From Paeniglutamicibacter cryotolerans (GTDB taxonomy: Bacteria; Actinomycetota; Actinomycetes; Actinomycetales; Micrococcaceae), in contig NZ_JACHVS010000001.1 in NCBI RefSeq assembly GCF_014190875.1, positions 1,984,001 through 2,048,000 of the forward strand: a stretch of 64,000 nt of DNA, written 5' to 3'. The notes under the pieces are model-generated. The model was not told where the DNA came from. It made no database searches and saw only the letters and a program-made list of their open reading frames with translations. Position numbers and translations under genes: made by a program. This document shows, piece after piece, positions 7,494 to 16,487 of this stretch. The first letter of the stretch is position 1; the number at the start of each line of letters is the position of its first letter.

Positions 7494-9065
7494 TTAGGCG
7501 TTCAGGGCACCGTCAATACGACGCGGCAGCGACCACGGGTTGGCATCCTGCAGTGCCTCGGGCAGCAGGGCAGCCGGCACGTTCTGGTAGCTGACCGGAC
7601 GCTGGAAGCGGTAGATCGCCAGCGAACCCACCGAGGTGGTCCGGGAATCCGAGGTGGCCGGGAACGGTCCGCCATGGACGATGGTGTCGTTGACCTCGAC
7701 GCCGGTGGGCCAGCCGTTGAACAGGATCCGTCCGACCTTGCGTTCCAGGATCGGCAGGATCGAGCGGGCCGCTTCGGCATCCTCATCGTTGGCCTGCACG
7801 CTGGCGGTCAGTTGGCCCTGAAGGCTTTCCAACGCCGAGGCAAGATCCGCAGCATCGTTGTAACGCACCAGCAGGGCGGCGGATCCGAAGATCTCCTCCT
7901 GCAGGTCCGGGGTGCTGCGCAGCGTGGCCGTATCGGTCTGGAACAGGACCGGAGCCGGGGCGTTCTTCCCGGCAACTTCCTGGCCCTCGGACACGGCGGA
8001 GACACCGGGGGTGCCGGCCAGGCGGCTGACGCCCTGCCGGTAGGACTCGCAAATGCCCGGGGTCAGCATGGTCTGCCCGTTCAGTTCCTGCAATGCGGCG
8101 CCGGCGGCTGCGGCAAAGCCCTGGTCATTCGCGGGGACGAAGACCAGTCCCGGGTTGGTGCAGAACTGTCCCGAACCCATGGTCAGCGAGCCGACGAAGC
8201 CGGTGGCCAGCGCGGTCATGCCGGCTGACAGGGCGCTCGGGAAAACGACCACGGGGTTGATGCTGGACATTTCGGCGTACACCGGGATCGGTTCCGGGCG
8301 GGCGGCGGCGGTACGCATGAGTGCCAGGCCGGCGCCCTGGGATCCGGTGAAGCCCACTGCCTTGATCCGGGGGTGGGCCACCAGGTGCTGGCCCACGGCC
8401 GAGCCGGCGCCGAAGACCTGGGAGAAGACACCGGCCGGAAGGCCGGCTTCCTTCACTGCGGCGCTCACTGCCTGGCCCACCAGGGACGCGGTGCCCGGGT
8501 GGGCGTTGTGGGCCTTGACGATGACCGGGCAGCCGGCTGCCAGTGCCGAGGCGGTATCCCCGCCGGCGGTGGAGAAGGCCAGCGGGAAGTTGCTGGCGCC
8601 GAAGACGGCGACCGGGCCCAGCGGGATCTGGCGCTGGCGCATGTCCGGGGCGGGTGCCGGGGTGCGGTTGGGTTGGGCGGCATTGATCCGCACTTCCTGG
8701 TGGGCGCCGAGTCGCAGCTCGCCGGCGAAGAGCCGCAGCTGGTTGGCGGTGCGGCCCAGCTCGCCGGTCAGGCGGCCCAGCGGCAGGCCGGATTCCTGCA
8801 CGGCGCGGGAGATGATGCGCTCGCCGTCCTGCTCGATGTTGCGGGCGATGAGTTCAAGGAAGGCGGCACGGGCTTCGGGGGAGGTGGCGCGGTAGGTATC
8901 GAAGGCGGCCCAGGCCGCTTCGGCTGCCTGGTCGACGGCGTTTTCGTCAACGAAGGTGAAGACGGGTTCCAGGACTTCCCCGGTGGCCGGGTTGATGCCC
9001 TGGACCGCTCCGGCGGTGCCCGCGAGGTGTTCTCTGGCGATGATTGAGCTGGCGATGATGGTCAT
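7494..9065 (-). CDS. Alpha-ketoglutaric semialdehyde dehydrogenase (2,5-dioxovalerate dehydrogenase, type III)
   Basis: A 523-residue NADP-type aldehyde dehydrogenase of the alpha-ketoglutarate-semialdehyde dehydrogenase group, which oxidises 2,5-dioxopentanoate to 2-oxoglutarate, the last step of oxidative pentose and sugar-acid routes. Diagnostic features are GPVAVFGASNFPLAFS near residue 150, the EMSSINPVVVFP box in place of the usual ELGGK, GSQGAG for nucleotide binding and the catalytic cysteine in GSGQFCTNPGL. The ATG at 9065 is chosen because AGAGGAG lies a few bases upstream and the preceding in-frame stretch (to 9350) has no similarity to the family. It is the last gene of a leftward operon with an SDR and a GntR regulator. 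A XylX-like dehydratase at 17389-18567 would supply its substrate. Confidence 0.88.
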   Translation of the reverse strand: MTIIASSIIAREHLAGTAGAVQGINPATGEVLEPVFTFVDENAVDQAAEAAWAAFDTYRATSPEARAAFLELIARNIEQDGERIISRAVQESGLPLGRLTGELGRTANQLRLFAGELRLGAHQEVRINAAQPNRTPAPAPDMRQRQIPLGPVAVFGASNFPLAFSTAGGDTASALAAGCPVIVKAHNAHPGTASLVGQAVSAAVKEAGLPAGVFSQVFGAGSAVGQHLVAHPRIKAVGFTGSQGAGLALMRTAAARPEPIPVYAEMSSINPVVVFPSALSAGMTALATGFVGSLTMGSGQFCTNPGLVFVPANDQGFAAAAGAALQELNGQTMLTPGICESYRQGVSRLAGTPGVSAVSEGQEVAGKNAPAPVLFQTDTATLRSTPDLQEEIFGSAALLVRYNDAADLASALESLQGQLTASVQANDEDAEAARSILPILERKVGRILFNGWPTGVEVNDTIVHGGPFPATSDSRTTSVGSLAIYRFQRPVSYQNVPAALLPEALQDANPWSLPRRIDGALNA

Positions 9066-9112
9066 GGTTCTCCTCTGACGTCTTGGTGGTGTGGGGGTGG
9101 GGTGGGCGGGGG

Positions 9113-9916
9113 CTAGGCCCCGAGCCAGCCGCCGTCGACATTGAACAGCTGGCCGGTGATGTAGCTGGCGGCATCCGAGAGCAGGAACACGGCCATGCCG
9201 CCGAGGTCGGAGGGATCGCCCAGGCGGCGCATCGGAATGCGGCCCATGATCCGGGCCTTCTGCTCGGGCTGGGCCAGCAGGTCTTCGGTGAGCTTGGTAC
9301 GGAAGTATCCCGGGCCGATCACGTTGGCGCGGATGCCGCTTGCGGCCCATTCGGCCGACAGGGAGCGGGCAACGCCGAGAATGCCGGTCTTGGTGGCCAC
9401 GTACGGGGCGATGCGGGGCAGCCCGATGCTGCTGTTCAGCGAGCCGACGAACACATGCGAGCCCGGGCGCTGCTCATCCTCCTGCAGCCGTGCAATGGCG
9501 GTGCTCAGGAAGAAGGGGGCCTGCAGGTTCATGGTCTGGACGAAGTTCCAGTCCTCGGGGGTGATGTCGATGGCATCCTTGCGCAGCTGGACCCCGGCGG
9601 CGTGGATGATCCCGTCGATGGGCCCGTTCTGGGCCGCTGCCCGGACCAGGTCTTCCAACCCGGCCAGGTCGGACAGGTCAGCCGGCAGGACGTGGCATTC
9701 GCCGCCGCGTTCGGCGGCCAGCTGCGCGGTGTGGTTCAGCTCGTCAGTCGAACGGGAGATGGCGGTGACGCGTCCTCCGCAGGCGGCAACGGACAGGGCC
9801 ATGCCCTGGCCCAGGCCGCGGCCGGCGCCGGTGACCAGGATGTGCTTTCCGGCCAGGCTGAAGGCGCTGGGCAGGCAGGCGAGGGTGTCGGTCTGCTGGG
9901 TCTGGGTGGTGTTCAT
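9113..9916 (-). CDS. SDR-family oxidoreductase (sugar / sugar-acid dehydrogenase type)
   Basis: A 267-residue classical short-chain dehydrogenase. The Rossmann motif TGAGRGLGQG is at ~30-39, and IIHAAGVQ follows the structural NNAG position with a variant HAAG. The catalytic Ser-Tyr-Lys set lies in GSLNSSIGLPRIAPYVATK, and the C-terminal ITGQLFNVDGGWLG is typical of gluconate 5-dehydrogenase and 2-deoxygluconate/KduD-like enzymes. Its start overlaps the GntR stop by 4 bases and it precedes the ketoglutarate-semialdehyde dehydrogenase by 47 bases. It may oxidise the sugar, or a keto-deoxy acid intermediate, in the route this locus encodes. Substrate is inferred only from context. Confidence 0.83.
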   Translation of the reverse strand: MNTTQTQQTDTLACLPSAFSLAGKHILVTGAGRGLGQGMALSVAACGGRVTAISRSTDELNHTAQLAAERGGECHVLPADLSDLAGLEDLVRAAAQNGPIDGIIHAAGVQLRKDAIDITPEDWNFVQTMNLQAPFFLSTAIARLQEDEQRPGSHVFVGSLNSSIGLPRIAPYVATKTGILGVARSLSAEWAASGIRANVIGPGYFRTKLTEDLLAQPEQKARIMGRIPMRRLGDPSDLGGMAVFLLSDAASYITGQLFNVDGGWLGA

Positions 9917-10659
9917 GATGTGCTTTCCTTGCTTGTCGTGAGATGTTCGCTGGCGGCCAGGACGCGTTCGAGGTGGGCGCGGGTCATGGCCGCGGCTTTG
10001 GTGCTGTCACGCGAGAAGATCGCTTCGGCGATGGCAGTGTGTTCCTGCAGGGTGGCGTGTTGCTCGGCAACATAGCCCAGGCTGGATTTGTAGGTCCGGC
10101 GCAGGTACTCGTTGATCGGTTCGACGCTGTGCACGAAGAACGGGTTTCCCGAGGCGATGGCCAGGGCACGGTGGAAGGCCAGGTCCCATTCCAGGGCCTT
10201 TTCCTGATCGGCTCCTGCCGTGCCGTAGGCGGTGATCGTTTCACGGATCAGCGCCGCATCTGCTTCGGTGTGGTTCAGGGCGGCCAGCTCGGTCATCCCG
10301 ACCTCCATGACCAGGCGCATTTCCATGAGCTGGCGGAAGGTTCCGTCGGTGAGTTCGAGCATGAGTGCGTATTGCCGGGAAATACCCGAACCGTCGAAGG
10401 CCGCTACGACCATGCCGCGACCCGGGCGGATATCAACCAGGCCACGTTCATCGAGAATGCGACCGGCCTCGCGGATGACCGATCGGCTCACGTCGTACTG
10501 TTCCACCAGTTCCGGTTCGGTCTCGAGCCGGTCGCCGGGCTTGAGGCCGCGGCGGATCAGATCGGCGGTGATCTGTTCGGCGACCTGTTCGGAGAGTCGG
10601 TTGCGCTTGGGGCGCGGAGTGGAAATCAACCGGGACATGGGGCTTTTCTCAGTCTGCAT
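9913..10659 (-). CDS. GntR-family (FCD-type) transcriptional regulator
   Basis: A 248-residue FadR-subfamily regulator. Residues ~20-85 are the GntR winged helix (LSEQVAEQITADLIRRGLKPGDRLETE with DVSRSVIREAGRILDERGLV), and residues ~100-235 are the all-helical FCD ligand domain with metal-binding-type acidic and histidine residues (EWDLAFHRALAIASGNPF). ATG 10659 is taken as the start; an in-frame ATG at 10638 is possible. It overlaps the following SDR gene by 4 bases, so it is part of the operon it probably controls. A near-palindromic AT-rich site in the divergent promoter at 11719-11737 is a reasonable target. Such regulators usually respond to an organic acid made by the pathway. Confidence 0.9.
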   Translation of the reverse strand: MQTEKSPMSRLISTPRPKRNRLSEQVAEQITADLIRRGLKPGDRLETEPELVEQYDVSRSVIREAGRILDERGLVDIRPGRGMVVAAFDGSGISRQYALMLELTDGTFRQLMEMRLVMEVGMTELAALNHTEADAALIRETITAYGTAGADQEKALEWDLAFHRALAIASGNPFFVHSVEPINEYLRRTYKSSLGYVAEQHATLQEHTAIAEAIFSRDSTKAAAMTRAHLERVLAASEHLTTSKESTS

Positions 10660-10679
10660 GGTTCAAGTGTCCTTGGTTG

Positions 10680-11636
10680 CTACGCGATTCGGCAGCGAAG
10701 CGGCTCGCCGTTCAGGGCGCGTCCTGCTTCTTCGCTGGCCAAACGCTGAAGGTTTGCCAGTGAGTCGTCGTCGTAGAAGGCTGCATGGGGGGTGAGAACC
10801 ACCTGAGGGAAGCCTCGGAGCGGGGAGTCTGCCGGCAGTGGTTCGGGATCGGTGACATCCAGTGCGGCGCCGGCAATGCGGCCATCGGCCACTGCCTCGG
10901 CCAGGGCCTCCAAGTCCACCAGCGGACCACGGGCGGTGTTGACGATGAAGCTTCCGCGCTGCATCCGGGCCAGGAATTCGGAACCGATCAGGTGGTGGTT
11001 TTCCGGGGTGCTGGGGGCATGCAGCGACACGGCGTGGGCCTGTTCGGAGAGTTCCTGCAGGCTGACCGAGGTCACGTTGAGCCGTTCAAAGACCTCCGGT
11101 CCGCAGAACGGATCAAAGGCGACAAAGCGGAAGCCGAAGGGAGCCAGGCGGCGGTGTACCGCCTGGGCGATGCGGCCGAAGCCCACCAGGCCGATGGTGG
11201 TCGACCTGAAACCGCGCAAGGAACCCACCTCGGCGGGCTTGGCCCAACCATTGGCCTTGATCAGTGAATCGTAGACCGGAAGCCGGCGCATGATCGCCAA
11301 CAGGCTGGAGGTCGCGTGGTCAGCCACCGTTTCCACGCCGTAATCGGGCACGTTGGCCACCGCCACGCCGAACTTCTTGGCAGCCTCGATGTCCACGTTG
11401 TCGTAGCCGATGCCGTAGCGGATGAGGGTGGCGCCCGGCTTGAACCGGGAGAGGACCGCTTCGGTCATCGGGGCGAAGTTCACGAAGGCCACGTCCGCGT
11501 CCTTGATGGCGGCAATGGTCTCTTCCTGCTCGTCGCAGGAAAAGCATTCGAACTCGGCGCCGTGCTTCGCGGCGATGGCCATTTCAAATTCCACGTCACG
11601 GAATGCGTGGTCCGTGACTACTACTCGCTGGCTCAT
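10680..11636 (-). CDS. D-2-hydroxyacid dehydrogenase, NAD-binding (C-terminal-binding-protein/SerA type)
   Basis: A 318-residue D-isomer-specific 2-hydroxyacid dehydrogenase that interconverts a 2-keto acid and its D-2-hydroxy acid with NAD(P)H. The catalytic domain provides RYGIGYDNVD; the NAD domain shows GLVGFGRIAQAV (GxGxxG), the FVAFDPF acidic strand, VNTARGPLVDLEAL with the substrate arginine, ALDVTDPEPLP with the catalytic glutamate, and LTPHAAFYDDDS with the catalytic histidine. All key residues are intact. A GGAGGGG ribosome site precedes the ATG. It is first in the leftward operon, 20 bases before GntR, and shares its divergent promoter with the BMP lipoprotein operon. It may reduce or oxidise a pathway 2-keto acid. 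Confidence 0.87.
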   Translation of the reverse strand: MSQRVVVTDHAFRDVEFEMAIAAKHGAEFECFSCDEQEETIAAIKDADVAFVNFAPMTEAVLSRFKPGATLIRYGIGYDNVDIEAAKKFGVAVANVPDYGVETVADHATSSLLAIMRRLPVYDSLIKANGWAKPAEVGSLRGFRSTTIGLVGFGRIAQAVHRRLAPFGFRFVAFDPFCGPEVFERLNVTSVSLQELSEQAHAVSLHAPSTPENHHLIGSEFLARMQRGSFIVNTARGPLVDLEALAEAVADGRIAGAALDVTDPEPLPADSPLRGFPQVVLTPHAAFYDDDSLANLQRLASEEAGRALNGEPLRCRIA

Positions 11637-11710
11637 TGATTCGTTTCCCCTCCGGCGGTCCCTGCTGGGCCACGTGCGTTGAATCTGCGAAGAAAAGTTC
11701 CGCGGATTGC

Positions 11711-11739
11711 TTGTTCAGATCATATGATGATTATATGTT
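11711..11739. promoter_or_regulatory. Divergent promoter with candidate GntR operator
   Basis: An imperfect inverted repeat CATATGATGATTATATG (11721-11737, one mismatched pair) overlaps the perfect decamer ATCATATGAT at 11719-11728. A plausible rightward promoter uses TTGTTC at 11711 and TATGTT at 11734 with a 17-base spacer, so a bound dimer would cover the spacer and -10. The site lies between the D-2-hydroxyacid dehydrogenase and BMP operons, and the GntR regulator is encoded nearby. Confidence 0.45.
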
Positions 11740-11864
11740 AGACCATGACAGGTATCACAAGCCCTCGTGAGTCATCTCGCACACGGCTGAGTGACAGAAA
11801 AAGCCCGCGGTCACCAGGCCCGGGTGAGACAGACCATCGGCATCAAGAATTAAGGCGGCACAGC

Positions 11865-12896
11865 ATGGCATCGACTCCCACTTTTGCCCTTTTGTCCAAG
11901 CGGACGGCCTTCAAGGCCCTGGCCTTGGGATTGGGCCTGGGACTGAGCCTCACGGCATGTGGGGGAAAGGCCCCGACAGCCGCCGGGGCATCCGCGGACG
12001 GCCTGAAGGTCGGCATCTTCGTGGACAACGCGTTCGGAGACGGAGACTTCTTCGACCAGGCCGGCGTTGCCGTCGATTCGCTCAAGAGCGACCTCGGCGC
12101 CACCGTCAAGACCTACGAGGGCCAGCTCCAGGCACAGAACTTCGCACCGATGATGCAGGACGCCGCAGACGCCAACGACCTGGTCTTCGTGCTCGGATAC
12201 GAAGCCATCGACGCCATGGACAGCGTTGCCGAGCGCAACAAGGACACCACGTTCGTGTTCATCGACGGAACCGTCGATAACCCGGAGGTCATTTCGGCAG
12301 GGTTCCGCACCGCCGAGGGCTGCTTCATGGCAGGCGCACTGGCCGGCGTCGTCGGCAAGGACAAGTCCGCCGCGGCCGCCGGATTCATCGGGGGCGCCAA
12401 CGCCCCGGTGGTCAAGAACTGCGAAACCGGCTTCACCTCCGGCGTATCCAACGTCGCCCCGGACATGAGGGTGCTCGCCCAGTACGTCGGCTCCTTCACC
12501 GATCCCAGCAAAGGCCGCGAAGTGGCCCTGGGCCTGGAGAACCGCGGGGCGCGCAGCATCTTCGCCTACGCCGGACTCTCCGGCGCCGGTGCCTTCGACG
12601 CAGCCAAGTCCGGCGCCGACATCGCACCGATCGGCATCGTCGCCGACAAGAGCGCCCTGGCACCGGGCAAGGTCCCCGGAAGCCTGATCATGCGCGTGGA
12701 CAAGGTCATGGAAAACATGGCCCAGGAATTCGTCGACGGCAAGCTCAAGCACGGCGAACAGCGCAGCTACGGCTTCGCCGAAGGCGGCTGGGAAATGATC
12801 TACGACGACAAGCTGGTCCCGGCCGACCAGGTCAAGGAACTCGAAGCGCTGCAGGCAAAGCTGGTCAGCGGGGAAGTGGCTCCTGATGGCAAGTAA
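11865..12896 (+). CDS. BMP-family lipoprotein, nucleoside-type ABC substrate-binding protein
   Basis: A 343-residue secreted lipoprotein of the BMP/PnrA family, which binds purine or pyrimidine nucleosides for ABC import. The signal peptide has a basic start (SKRTAFKALAL), a hydrophobic core and a lipobox LTAC near residue 27 followed by GG. The mature part shows family signatures GIFVDNAFGDGDFFDQAG, YEGQLQAQNFAPMMQDAA and MRVDKVMENMAQEF. The ATG at 11865 follows AAGGCGG by 7 bases; an in-frame ATG at 11745 would add 40 residues that do not fit a signal peptide. Its stop overlaps the ATPase gene by 11 bases. It heads an eight-gene rightward operon. The ligand may be a nucleoside or a similar pentose-bearing molecule. 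Confidence 0.88.
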   Translation: MASTPTFALLSKRTAFKALALGLGLGLSLTACGGKAPTAAGASADGLKVGIFVDNAFGDGDFFDQAGVAVDSLKSDLGATVKTYEGQLQAQNFAPMMQDAADANDLVFVLGYEAIDAMDSVAERNKDTTFVFIDGTVDNPEVISAGFRTAEGCFMAGALAGVVGKDKSAAAAGFIGGANAPVVKNCETGFTSGVSNVAPDMRVLAQYVGSFTDPSKGREVALGLENRGARSIFAYAGLSGAGAFDAAKSGADIAPIGIVADKSALAPGKVPGSLIMRVDKVMENMAQEFVDGKLKHGEQRSYGFAEGGWEMIYDDKLVPADQVKELEALQAKLVSGEVAPDGK

Positions 12897-14439
12897 CAGC
12901 ACGACTGCCACACCCCCGGTCCTGGAACTGCGCGGCATCACCAAGACCTTCGGCCCGGTCATCGCGAACCAGGACGTCGACTTCGATTTGAAGGCCGGCG
13001 AAATCCACGCCCTCGTGGGCGAAAACGGGGCGGGCAAGACCACCCTGATGCGCATCCTCTACGGGATGTACCAGCCCGATGGCGGCGCCATCGCGATGGA
13101 CGGCCAGCCGATCTCCTTCAAGAAGCCGATCGAGGCCATCAAGCACGGCATCGGCATGGTGCACCAGCACTTCATGCTGGTCCCCGGCTTCACCGTCGCC
13201 GAAAACGTCACCCTCGGTGCCGAGCCACGCAAGCGCGGGCTCTTCGACCACGGCGCGGCCAGCGCCGCGCTGGTCGACCCGATGAAGCGCCTGGGCATCG
13301 AGCTGGATCCGGACACCATCACCGGCACGCTGAACGTGGCCACCCAGCAGAAGCTGGAGATCATCAAGGTGCTCTACCGCGGGGCGAAGATCATCATCCT
13401 CGATGAGCCCACCGCCGTGCTGACCCCGCAGGAGACCGAGGAGCTCTTCGTCCTGCTCAAGTCGCTGGCCAAGGACGGGGCTTCGGTCGTGTTCATCTCG
13501 CACAAGCTGCGGGAGGTCTTCGCCGTGGCCGACAGGATCACCGTGCTGCGCAACGGCAAGACCATCGAGACCTTCGTTGCCGCCGATACCGACGCCGCAG
13601 CCGTGGTCGCCTCGATGACCGGACGCACCGACGTGAACCTGGGCCGGGTCCAGCGCACCGAACCCGGCACCTCGACGGTGTTGGAGGTCAGCGGCCTTCA
13701 CACCGCAAAGCACGGATCCGATGCCGCGCTCAAGGCCGTCTCCTTCAGCGTCCGCGCCGGCGAGGTCCTGGGCATTGCCGGTGTCGAGGGCAACGGCCAG
13801 AGCACCCTCGCCGAGACCCTGATCGGGATCCAGTCCATGACCGGAGGAAGCATCCGGCTGAGCGAGGCCGATCTGGGCGGCCTGAACGTCGCCGAACGAC
13901 GCTCCCGCGGACTGTCCTACGTTGCCGAGGACCGGCACCTGGAAGGCATCCCGCTCAACGGCACCGTGCTCGAAGGCATCACCGCCGGTTTGATCCGGCG
14001 CGATTCTTCCGCCGCCGGGCTCGGACGGGCGTTCCCCCGCACGGTGCGCCACTGGGCCACCCACATGATCACCAAGTACGGCATCAAGACCTCGGGCTAC
14101 GACGCCAAATGCAGCACGCTCTCGGGCGGCAATCAGCAGAAGATCGTCATGGCGCGCGAGCTCGAAGACAAGCCCGAATGCATCATCCTGGCCCAGCCGA
14201 CCCGCGGCGTTGACCTCGGAGCCATCGAGTTCCTCTACAACCAGGTCGCCGAGGCCACCGCCGCCGGCTGTGCCGTGGTGCTGATCTCCGCCGACATGGA
14301 CGAGATCCTGCGGCTCTCGGACCGGGTACTGGTGATGTACGGCGGTGAAGTGGTTGCCGAACAACGGGCCTCCGAAACCAGCCGCGAGGAACTCGGGATG
14401 TACATGGTGGGCGCGCAGACAATGAAAGTAAACAAATGA
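12886..14439 (+). CDS. Nucleoside-type ABC transporter ATP-binding protein (two ABC domains)
   Basis: A 517-residue double-ABC ATPase of the sugar/nucleoside (CUT2-like, YufO/RnsB) type. The first domain has Walker A GENGAGKTT near residue 45, Q-loop MVHQHFML and Walker B IIILDEPTAVL. The second has a degenerate Walker A GVEGNGQST near residue 300, signature LSGGNQQK and a variant Walker B IILAQPTRGVDLGA in which the usual acidic pair is not present. That asymmetry is normal for the family: one competent and one weak nucleotide site. It drives import through the two permeases that follow, and ends in an ATGA overlap with the first permease. Confidence 0.92.
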   Translation: MASNSTTATPPVLELRGITKTFGPVIANQDVDFDLKAGEIHALVGENGAGKTTLMRILYGMYQPDGGAIAMDGQPISFKKPIEAIKHGIGMVHQHFMLVPGFTVAENVTLGAEPRKRGLFDHGAASAALVDPMKRLGIELDPDTITGTLNVATQQKLEIIKVLYRGAKIIILDEPTAVLTPQETEELFVLLKSLAKDGASVVFISHKLREVFAVADRITVLRNGKTIETFVAADTDAAAVVASMTGRTDVNLGRVQRTEPGTSTVLEVSGLHTAKHGSDAALKAVSFSVRAGEVLGIAGVEGNGQSTLAETLIGIQSMTGGSIRLSEADLGGLNVAERRSRGLSYVAEDRHLEGIPLNGTVLEGITAGLIRRDSSAAGLGRAFPRTVRHWATHMITKYGIKTSGYDAKCSTLSGGNQQKIVMARELEDKPECIILAQPTRGVDLGAIEFLYNQVAEATAAGCAVVLISADMDEILRLSDRVLVMYGGEVVAEQRASETSREELGMYMVGAQTMKVNK

Positions 14440-15560
14440 GCCTCAAGACACCCTTCAAGACCCTCCCGCAGTCCCAGGAGGGCGTGAAGTCTCCGGCCAA
14501 CTCGAGCGTGCGGGCACTGGCCCGGCGCGCGGTCCCCGGGCTCTTCACCCTGGCCGTGGGCCTGGTGCTGGCAGTCATCCTGATCGAAGCGCAGGGCTAC
14601 CAGGCGCTGCCGACCATCATGGCGGGCCTTGACTACGCGGTCGGGGATGCCACCAGCATTGCCCGCACGCTGGCCTGGGGACTGCCACTGATCGTAGCCA
14701 CCCTGGGCGTCTCGCTGGCCTACCGCTCCGGGATGTTCAACATCGGCGCCGAGGGCCAGATCTACGCCGGTGCCATGGCAGCGGCCCTGACCGGCGCCTA
14801 CATCGGTCCGATGTTCACCGGGCTGCACCTGTTCCTGTGCCTGGCCGTCTCCGCCGTGGTCGGCGGCGCCGTGGCCGCGGGCCTGGGCTGGCTGCGTGCG
14901 GTGTGGAACGTCGATGAAGTGCTCTCGACCCTGCTGTCGAACTACATCATCATGCTCTTCTGCGCCTACCTGGCCACCGCACCGCTGCGTGATCCGGCCC
15001 GACAGAGCGGAACCACCCGGGCCGTGCACGACACGGCGATGTTCACCGAACTGATTCCCTCCACACAGCTGACCTCCGCCCTGTTCGTCGTGATCGTGCT
15101 CTGCGGGGCCACCTGGTGGCTCAGCGAACGGTCGGTCACGGGCTACCGCTGGCGCATGACCGGGGAATCCCCGGCCTTCGCAGCGGCGTCGGGCATCAAC
15201 GTCCGCCGTTCCCGGATCGGTTCGATGGCCGTCAGCGGCGCCCTGTGCGGCATCGCCGGCGCCCTGCTGGTCACCGCATCGCAGGGCCGGTTCTGGACCG
15301 AGATCGGCACCGGAATCGGCTGGGACGCCGTCCTGCTGGCCATGATCGCCCGCGCCCGTCCGGTCTCCGCGATCATCTGGGTGCTGGTCTACAGCGTCAT
15401 GCGCTCCGCCGCCCGCGGCATCGAACAGGTCTCCACCGTTCCCTCGGAAATGTCGCTGATCCTCATCTCCGGAATCATCATCGCCGCCACCGCGCGGGCA
15501 GGTTTGTTCACCCGTCTCGCCGAGCTGAAAAACCGCTACATTCGTTCGGAAGGTAAGTAA
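14436..15560 (+). CDS. Nucleoside-type ABC transporter permease, subunit 1
   Basis: A 374-residue integral membrane protein of the BPD_transp_2 family (YufP/RnsC type). After a ~30-residue cytoplasmic N-terminus it carries 8-10 hydrophobic helices. The conserved core is recognisable in GVSLAYRSGMFNIGAEGQIYAGAM, VDEVLSTLLSNYIIMLF and the cytoplasmic loop FAAASGINVRRSRIGSMAVSGAL that contacts the ATPase. The ATG overlaps the ATPase stop as ATGA, and the next permease follows after 3 bases. It forms a heterodimeric channel with the next gene product. Confidence 0.92.
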   Translation: MSLKTPFKTLPQSQEGVKSPANSSVRALARRAVPGLFTLAVGLVLAVILIEAQGYQALPTIMAGLDYAVGDATSIARTLAWGLPLIVATLGVSLAYRSGMFNIGAEGQIYAGAMAAALTGAYIGPMFTGLHLFLCLAVSAVVGGAVAAGLGWLRAVWNVDEVLSTLLSNYIIMLFCAYLATAPLRDPARQSGTTRAVHDTAMFTELIPSTQLTSALFVVIVLCGATWWLSERSVTGYRWRMTGESPAFAAASGINVRRSRIGSMAVSGALCGIAGALLVTASQGRFWTEIGTGIGWDAVLLAMIARARPVSAIIWVLVYSVMRSAARGIEQVSTVPSEMSLILISGIIIAATARAGLFTRLAELKNRYIRSEGK

Positions 15561-15563
15561 CCG

Positions 15564-16484
15564 ATGGAACTGCTCAATTCCTTTCTAGGATCCGGGGTCC
15601 GGCTCACGACCCCCATCCTCCTGGCCGCACTGGCCTGCCTCCCGACCCAATGGACCAAGGACCTGAACGTCGGGCTGGAGGGTGCCATGCTCTTCGGCGC
15701 CTTCGGTGGCGTGGTATTCGGCCTGGCCTTCGGCTCCGGATTCGCCGCGGTCACCCTGACCATCGCCGCCGGGATCCTCAGCGGCCTGGTCTTCGGCTGG
15801 ATGATCACCCGCCTGAACGTGAACGTCTTCATTGCCGGGATCGTGTTGAACATCTTCGCTGGAGCCGCGACGGTCTACCTCCTGCGCTCGCTCTTCGGCG
15901 TCAAGGGCACCCTCAGCGCCCCGGGCATCCCCTCGCTGCCGACCTACCGGATTCCGTTCATTGACGGCGTCCCGATCCTCGGCCCGATCCTCTCCGGCCA
16001 TACGGTGCTCACCTACCTGAGCTGGGTCATCGTGGCCGTTGCCCTGTTCGCCGTGAAGAACACCGTGCTGGTCCGGCACCTCAAGGCGGCCGGCGAACAC
16101 CCGGCAGCCCTGGCAGCCGCCGGCGGCAATGTCCAGCGCATGCGCATCCTGGCCCAGGTCTGGTGCTTTGCCTTGTGTGCCATCGCCGGGGCCCAGCTGA
16201 GCATCGGCCAGCTGACCCTGTTCACCGAGGGCATGACCAACGGACTGGGCTTCGTGGCCCTGGCCGCCGTCATCTTCTGCCGCGGCCGCGTGCTGCTGCT
16301 GACCATGATGAGCGTGGTCTTCGGACTCGCCTCCGCCGTGGCCATCCAGGTCAACGACGAGGTCATCCCGCCGCAGATTGCCCAGATGCTTCCGTACCTG
16401 ATTGCGTTCATCGGCCTGGTGGTCCTGGCCAGAACGAGCAAGGACGGCGGAGTCCGTATTGCCACACCAACGATGGAGTCCTAG
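15564..16484 (+). CDS. Nucleoside-type ABC transporter permease, subunit 2
   Basis: A 306-residue partner permease (YufQ/RnsD type) with eight or more hydrophobic segments. Family landmarks are GVRLTTPILLAALACLPT, LNVGLEGAMLFGAFGG, RLNVNVFIAGIVLNIFAGA and the coupling-loop stretch AAGEHPAALAAAGGNVQRMRI. GGAAGG precedes the ATG. It completes a standard binding protein, ATPase and two-permease set (11865-16484), so the importer looks functional. The next gene, a deaminase-like protein, starts 3 bases after its stop, tying uptake to intracellular conversion. Confidence 0.92.
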   Translation: MELLNSFLGSGVRLTTPILLAALACLPTQWTKDLNVGLEGAMLFGAFGGVVFGLAFGSGFAAVTLTIAAGILSGLVFGWMITRLNVNVFIAGIVLNIFAGAATVYLLRSLFGVKGTLSAPGIPSLPTYRIPFIDGVPILGPILSGHTVLTYLSWVIVAVALFAVKNTVLVRHLKAAGEHPAALAAAGGNVQRMRILAQVWCFALCAIAGAQLSIGQLTLFTEGMTNGLGFVALAAVIFCRGRVLLLTMMSVVFGLASAVAIQVNDEVIPPQIAQMLPYLIAFIGLVVLARTSKDGGVRIATPTMES

Positions 16485-16487
16485 GAC

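Noticed and set aside
12865..14364. Long minus-strand open frame opposite the nucleoside ATPase
   Set aside because: High-GC antisense artefact; the plus strand has both ABC domains with all motifs.
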